Shown here one piece after another: positions 6,039-9,337 of a stretch of DNA of 9,337 nucleotides (position 1 is its first letter; each line of letters begins with the position of its first letter). Under the pieces are notes generated by a model. It saw nothing but the letters and a program-made list of their open reading frames with translations, had not been told where the DNA came from and searched no databases. Source of the stretch: Candidatus [Bacteroides] periocalifornicus (GTDB lineage: Bacteria > Bacteroidota > Bacteroidia > Bacteroidales > CAJPTX01); NCBI GenBank assembly GCA_001421095.1, contig LIIK01000025.1, positions 27,309-36,645 on the forward strand. The letters are read 5' to 3'. A program made the translations under genes and the position numbers.

Positions 6039-7229
6039 CTACAGCTCTAGCACCACCTCTTCGGGTTCGTCTTTCACCGCAACAGTTCTCTCTAGCGGAT
6101 GGTTTAGCGCCCCGTTGTACCGTAGCGAGTAGGTTTTGTTTTTCTCCACCATAAAGGTTAGCACGTCGTTCTCATCTTGCCGGGCATTGGAGGTGCGCCC
6201 GCCGCCTATCTGTTCCCCATTGCAGAAGATGTCCACATTCACCGCCACCCGTTCCAGATTTCCCAGGTTCGCACAGGTACGCGATACGGCTCGCACCCGG
6301 AGGGGTACATGTTTGCCATCATGCAGTTTGGCATTCAGCTCGGAGTTGGCCAGGGCAATGTAGTGTGGCGTTACGTTCAGCGCGGGTACGTAGGTTATGG
6401 TGCTGTCCCACACCAGGGGGAAGCTCTCGCCGGTAGGCTTGAATGAGGAGGCCCATATGGCGTGCGCCCGGTCATTGGCATCGGCCTTGCCGGCATCGGG
6501 CAAGAACCATGCGCGGTCCAGCGTATCGGGGTAGTACTCTGTGAAGTGCCATTGGCCGCCCACCCAAACCTCGCACCAGTTGTGGTTGCCGCGGTTGTCA
6601 TGCCAATTCGCGGTGCCAGCAATGCGCGCAGGTATACCCACGGCGCGCAGGGCGTCTACTAGCAGTATCGAAAGCCCGCTGCACGAGGCCATCCCCTGCC
6701 GCATTGACTCGCTGGGGTTCTGGTCGGGTTTTTCGCGGGCCGTGTTGTACTCCACCTTCACCGCCTGGGCTATATTCCTGTTCACGGCCATTATGGCCTC
6801 TTCTAGGGTTCGGCATGTGTCTACGTAGGGCGTGAAGAGGCGGTAGAGCTGCTCGCGCCATTGGTCTCGCTCCTCATTCAGCACTGCGTAGGGGAGCACA
6901 TCGTTCAGGAATATGGAATCAGGCACTTCCCGTGCCCAGGCAAAGCGGTTGCGAGCCTCGTAGGCCAGCCCTACGTTTGCCAAAAGATCGTCGCTACGCA
7001 TCGATTCCAGGTCTCGCTGCGGCATGTAGGCTATAAGGAAAGCAACCCCCTTACGCGTAGCGGGTGTGGCATTTTTCAGCGCGTTTTCTAGTTCGGGGCG
7101 ATTGCTGCCAGCCTTCACTAGGGCGGAGTCTACCAGTGCCCTGTAGCCGCTCGGCATCCCTGGAAATTCTGTGCACGCTGCCAACAGCACTGCCGCTAGC
7201 GTGGCGATGAGAACCGCGATCCTATTCAT
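6039..7229 (-). CDS. transglutaminase-like lipoprotein
   Basis: The 396-residue product begins with a lipoprotein signal: a short basic start (MNR), a hydrophobic core and the lipobox LLAAC with the lipidated Cys19. It should be anchored in the inner or outer membrane facing the periplasm or surface. Residues about 140-245 form a transglutaminase/protease-like core with an apparent complete triad: Cys183 in ASCSGLSILLVDALRAVGIP, His216 in RGNHNWCEVWVGGQWHF, and Asp235 in TEYYPD. Such domains act as cysteine peptidases, amidases or cross-linking enzymes; the substrate here is unknown. The first 120 residues are mainly helical and resemble the N-terminal extensions found in other Bacteroidota proteins of this type. 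The last 100 or so residues (RVRAVSRTCANLGNLERVAV onwards, ending EPEEVVLEL) look like a beta-sandwich accessory domain. It is transcribed alone, divergently from the sigma factor gene and convergently to sucD. Confidence 0.82.
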   Translation of the reverse strand: MNRIAVLIATLAAVLLAACTEFPGMPSGYRALVDSALVKAGSNRPELENALKNATPATRKGVAFLIAYMPQRDLESMRSDDLLANVGLAYEARNRFAWAREVPDSIFLNDVLPYAVLNEERDQWREQLYRLFTPYVDTCRTLEEAIMAVNRNIAQAVKVEYNTAREKPDQNPSESMRQGMASCSGLSILLVDALRAVGIPARIAGTANWHDNRGNHNWCEVWVGGQWHFTEYYPDTLDRAWFLPDAGKADANDRAHAIWASSFKPTGESFPLVWDSTITYVPALNVTPHYIALANSELNAKLHDGKHVPLRVRAVSRTCANLGNLERVAVNVDIFCNGEQIGGGRTSNARQDENDVLTFMVEKNKTYSLRYNGALNHPLERTVAVKDEPEEVVLEL

Positions 7230-7260
7230 GGGGAAATGTTTTTTTGAACGTTCTAATCCC

Positions 7261-7268
7261 TATATTTG
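7261..7268 (+). promoter_or_regulatory. candidate -7 element for the sigma factor operon
   Basis: TATATTTG fits the Bacteroidota -7 element TAnnTTTG exactly. The nearest upstream TTG (7244-7246) leaves only 14 bases between the elements, shorter than the usual 19-21, so the -33 element is weak or absent, as might be expected for a promoter read by an alternative sigma factor. It would give a leader of about 100 nt before ATG 7375. Confidence 0.4.
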
Positions 7269-7272
7269 CCTG

Positions 7273-7280
7273 CGAATTTA
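7273..7280 (-). promoter_or_regulatory. weak candidate -7 element for the transglutaminase-like gene
   Basis: On the minus strand this reads TAAATTCG, one base from TAnnTTTG. It lies 43 bases before the lipoprotein start codon and four bases from the plus-strand element at 7261-7268, so the two transcription units may share a control region. No clear -33 TTG is present. The same one-base variant, TATATTCG, occurs upstream of the first gene at 216-223. Confidence 0.25.
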
Positions 7281-7374
7281 GAAAAAATTTCCGTACCCCT
7301 GTAACTTTTCGCGCTGTCCCCCGTCATACATGCAGAAAAGGCGAATTGACCAGTGACAGCACACGCCGTAGCAT

Positions 7375-7851
7375 ATGACCTCTAAGGAGTACAATAGGCT
7401 GGTAGACAATGAATCGGACTCATTGTTCCGATTTGCACTCCGTGTGCTTGCCGATGCTACGGCGGCAGAGGATGTGGTGCAAGAGGCGTTTACGCGGCTC
7501 TGGGAACGGATAGATACGGTGGAGAGCGGCAAGGGGAAGTCCTACCTGTTCACCACCGGGTATCACCTCGCGATAGATCTGGTCCGGAGCAGAGCGGAAA
7601 GGGTGGATATGGAGGCGCACGGGGCGTTATATGAGCCCTTACCTCCAGATATCCGCAAGCGGCTCGACGAGGGGCTGGCGCTACTCCCAGAGGTGCAGCG
7701 GTCTGTGATTCTCCTGCGCGACTACGAGGGCTATAGCTACGAGGAGATCGGCAGTATGGCAAGCCTATCTGAAATGCAGGTGAAGGTGTATATCCACCGG
7801 GGTCGCGCCTTCTTGAGACGATTTTTAGGCGAGTTGAGCGATTTGATTTGA
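7375..7851 (+). CDS. ECF-type RNA polymerase sigma factor
   Basis: The 158-residue protein has the two-domain layout of extracytoplasmic-function sigma factors. Region 2 spans about residues 4-76, with the core-binding DVVQEAFTRLWERID segment (33-47) and SYLFTTGYHLAIDLVRSRAE (56-75). A short linker leads to region 4 at about 95-152, with LLPEVQRSVILLRDYEGYSY and the helix-turn-helix YEEIGSMASLSEMQVKVYIH running into RGRAFLRR. It lacks regions 1 and 3, as expected. The start at ATG 7375 gives a normal N-terminus for the family. The next gene starts one base after its stop and encodes a membrane protein with an anti-sigma-like N-terminus, so the two are a regulatory pair held in one operon. Autoregulation from the upstream promoter is usual for such factors but is not shown here. 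Target genes cannot be named. Confidence 0.92.
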   Translation: MTSKEYNRLVDNESDSLFRFALRVLADATAAEDVVQEAFTRLWERIDTVESGKGKSYLFTTGYHLAIDLVRSRAERVDMEAHGALYEPLPPDIRKRLDEGLALLPEVQRSVILLRDYEGYSYEEIGSMASLSEMQVKVYIHRGRAFLRRFLGELSDLI

Positions 7852-7852
7852 T

Positions 7853-8881
7853 ATGAAGCGATATAGAGGTAGTAGTTCGAATCCTGATCCCGAGGCACTG
7901 GAGCGCCTGCAGCGCGCCGAACTCGGATTGGAGGAGGCCTTGCAGCTTCATAGCACGCTGGAGGCCAAGGAGCAGGCAGAGCAAGCAGGGCTAGCTGGGC
8001 GCGCCAGCACGACCCCAGTATGTAGCAAGCGTCTCCATGAGGCACTGCGCCATCCGGGGGTAGACGGCAATCACCCATTGTCCTATTTTGAGGAGCTCTG
8101 CCTTAGGGAGATGGACGGAGAACTCTCCCCAGAGGAGCGAGCAGAGCTCGAGAGGCTTTGCGGAGAGTATGCGATATACGCCCGGCGGAGGGCCGCGTTG
8201 GAACGGATAGTATTCCGGCCCGATACAACGGTAGTCTACAGGCGGAAGGCCAGCCTAAAGCGAGGAGTAGCCGCCTGGCATACGGGGTTGGTGCGCCGGG
8301 TAGCTGCAGCGGCTGCTATCGTGATTGGGGTACTCATCCCGGGTGCTACCAATCTTTGGAACAACGCAATCCAACCCGTAGCCCGTTTTTCAGAGGCTTC
8401 AAAGCCAGAGAGTGCGCCGCGGGTAGAGGCCGTATCTCCCCTGCCTACTGCTGGCATAGGGGAGGCAGCGGAAGAGGGAATGGCTGGCGCAGTGGCTAGC
8501 CAAAGTGCACTCCCTGCTGCGCACCAATTGGCCATGAGCCCACAGAGTGGAAGCTCTGGGATTTTGCCCGATTCCCTACCACTGGAGGGGCGATATCAAG
8601 ATCCCACGGTGCTTGAGGTAGCTGATACTGAGCAAGCGGTGGAACGGGTGGTTCACTTGGCACCACTGCTAGGGATTGGCTCGCAGCCGTTGCCCATGGT
8701 GGCCTCTATCGCGGTGGAGCCTGCAGAAGGGTTCTACTGGTATCCTACCGATTGGGAGGCTTACTACCTGCAGCAGGAGCTGGCTGAGATAGAGCAGTAC
8801 AACCCACCCCCTGCGCCCAGAGCGAGCCCATTGAGGAGCTTCTTGGCATACCTCGCGCAACGGAATGGGTACCAAAGATGA
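7853..8881 (+). CDS. probable single-pass membrane anti-sigma factor
   Basis: The gene begins one base after the sigma factor stop, so translation is probably coupled. The 342-residue product has a cytoplasmic part of about 148 residues, one membrane segment at about 150-166 (VAAAAAIVIGVLIPGAT) preceded by basic residues (RRKASLKRG, LVRR) that favour N-inside topology, and about 175 periplasmic residues. The cytoplasmic part contains YFEELCLREMDGELSPEERA (78-97), which resembles the sigma-binding mini-domain of many anti-sigma factors; the His/Cys zinc ligands of the ZAS type are not evident. A weaker similar helix pair (about 12-45) precedes it. The periplasmic part is low in recognisable motifs, rich in Ala, Pro and Glu, with an aromatic patch FYWYPTDWEAYY (294-305), and is not a FecR domain. 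The role is inferred from operon position and topology; direct sequence evidence for sigma binding is limited. Confidence 0.65.
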   Translation: MKRYRGSSSNPDPEALERLQRAELGLEEALQLHSTLEAKEQAEQAGLAGRASTTPVCSKRLHEALRHPGVDGNHPLSYFEELCLREMDGELSPEERAELERLCGEYAIYARRRAALERIVFRPDTTVVYRRKASLKRGVAAWHTGLVRRVAAAAAIVIGVLIPGATNLWNNAIQPVARFSEASKPESAPRVEAVSPLPTAGIGEAAEEGMAGAVASQSALPAAHQLAMSPQSGSSGILPDSLPLEGRYQDPTVLEVADTEQAVERVVHLAPLLGIGSQPLPMVASIAVEPAEGFYWYPTDWEAYYLQQELAEIEQYNPPPAPRASPLRSFLAYLAQRNGYQR

Positions 8882-8965
8882 ATTATCTTACTTTTCTATC
8901 TGAGTATAAATATTTTCCCGAGACTCTATCTTGCTTGCCATAGGGTTTGCGTCTCGTGCAAAGAA

Positions 8966-8997
8966 GAGGGTTGCAGCTTATGCAGCTCTCTTTTTTT
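8966..8997 (+). terminator. intrinsic terminator of the sigma/anti-sigma operon
   Basis: GAGGGTTGC (8966-8974) pairs with GCAGCTCTC (8982-8990) over nine positions, two of them G-T pairs in RNA, around a 7-base loop. Seven T residues follow (8991-8997), and A residues just before the stem can extend it. It lies 84 bases after the anti-sigma gene stop. Confidence 0.75.
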
Positions 8998-9337
8998 ATG
9001 CAGGAGTCCAAAGGGTGCACTTCTGCCCAGGGGGGTATCTACGCGGCAGTTATTTTGAGGGCTCTGAAAAAGCCTAGTATATGCACCATAGCTATTGGTA
9101 GAGGAGTTCTTTTGACCTCTTGTTACCAGAAAGGATTTTAATCAATTGCCCACATTGCACGGAGGCCGTAGCTACGTGGCGCATCGTATCGATTATGCGG
9201 GTTTCGCGATGGTCTCATTTTGGATAGACGCTCCGCGATTCTAGGGCTCGCGGAAGGGGTAACAATTCCGATTCGGCCGCATCTTCGCCGTACCATCGCC
9301 GTACCATCGCCGTACCAGGGCCGCTTCATGTTCGGAT
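8998..9337. other. region without a convincing gene
   Basis: No open frame here has a recognisable product. A plus-strand frame (8947-9141) starts at TTG and runs through the terminator. A minus-strand frame of 63 codons (9138-9329) has ATG at 9329 but runs through an 11-bp repeat and has an Arg-rich, low-similarity product. Visible structure is limited to the tandem repeat at 9285-9317, a perfect inverted repeat CCGCGA/TCGCGG at 9233-9238 and 9248-9253, and the palindrome CGTAGCTACG at 9167-9176. No clear promoter was found on either strand. Confidence 0.5.
9285..9317. repeat. three perfect tandem copies of an 11-bp unit
   Basis: The unit TCGCCGTACCA occurs three times without a mismatch at 9285-9295, 9296-9306 and 9307-9317. 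The 11-base length is not a multiple of three, so copy-number change would shift any reading frame through it, which argues against coding. The period is close to one helical turn, so a protein-binding array is conceivable, but a simple slippage repeat is equally possible. Confidence 0.7.

Noticed and set aside
7875..7895. tRNA-like T-loop sequence GTTCGAATC near 7878.
   Set aside because: The flanking bases do not form a T-arm stem, no acceptor or anticodon arm is present, and it lies in the first codons of the anti-sigma gene.
8947..9141. Plus-strand frame of 64 codons starting at TTG.
   Set aside because: It passes through the intrinsic terminator at 8966-8997, including the T run, and has no start signal.
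15..9205. Ungapped similarity between 15-59 and 9161-9205 (28 of 45 bases, most differences transitions).
   Set aside because: The best of many possible alignments in 9 kb can reach this level by chance, and the hairpin at 26-45 is not preserved in the second segment.
9138..9329. Minus-strand frame of 63 codons at the window end.
   Set aside because: It crosses the 11-bp tandem repeat, has no promoter or ribosome site, and its composition does not resemble a protein family.

Overview
The window most likely comes from a member of the Bacteroidota, probably order Bacteroidales. The reasons are promoter elements of the TTG-N20-TAnnTTTG type (clearest at 1827-1857), few Shine-Dalgarno sequences, a secreted protein with an N-terminal carboxypeptidase-regulatory-like fold, an ECF sigma factor followed directly by a single-pass membrane partner, and a succinyl-CoA to 4-hydroxybutyrate gene set like that of Porphyromonas and relatives. 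Genus cannot be fixed from the sequence. Base composition is moderately GC-rich. No rRNA, tRNA, CRISPR array, transposase or phage gene was seen.

Layout. Positions 1-378 hold a possible terminator of a gene outside the window, further inverted repeats and the leader of the first gene. Next come a secreted protein of unknown function (379-1527) and a small overlapping reading frame (1520-1696). A good Bacteroidota promoter (1827-1857) and a leader of about 100 nt precede the metabolic block on the plus strand: 4-hydroxybutyrate CoA-transferase (1967-3256), 4-hydroxybutyrate dehydrogenase (3305-4420), and CoA-acylating succinate-semialdehyde dehydrogenase (4529-5881). A strong intrinsic terminator lies between the second and third of these genes. 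A symmetrical terminator (5906-5937) separates the block from a convergent minus-strand transglutaminase-like lipoprotein gene (6039-7229). A divergent intergenic region (7230-7374) then leads to an ECF sigma factor (7375-7851) and its probable membrane anti-sigma partner (7853-8881), followed by a terminator. The last 340 bases hold no convincing gene but contain a three-copy 11-bp tandem repeat.

How the genes work together. SucD reduces succinyl-CoA to succinate semialdehyde, the iron-type alcohol dehydrogenase reduces that to 4-hydroxybutyrate, and the CoA-transferase makes 4-hydroxybutyryl-CoA. In known anaerobes this feeds 4-hydroxybutyryl-CoA dehydratase and ends in butyrate. The dehydratase is not in the window. 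The sigma/anti-sigma pair looks like a self-contained envelope-signalling unit with no visible link to the metabolic genes. The content is mostly explicable from known families. The points most worth checking are the terminator inside the pathway cluster, a short intergenic repeat found twice next to hairpins, and the small overlapping reading frame.
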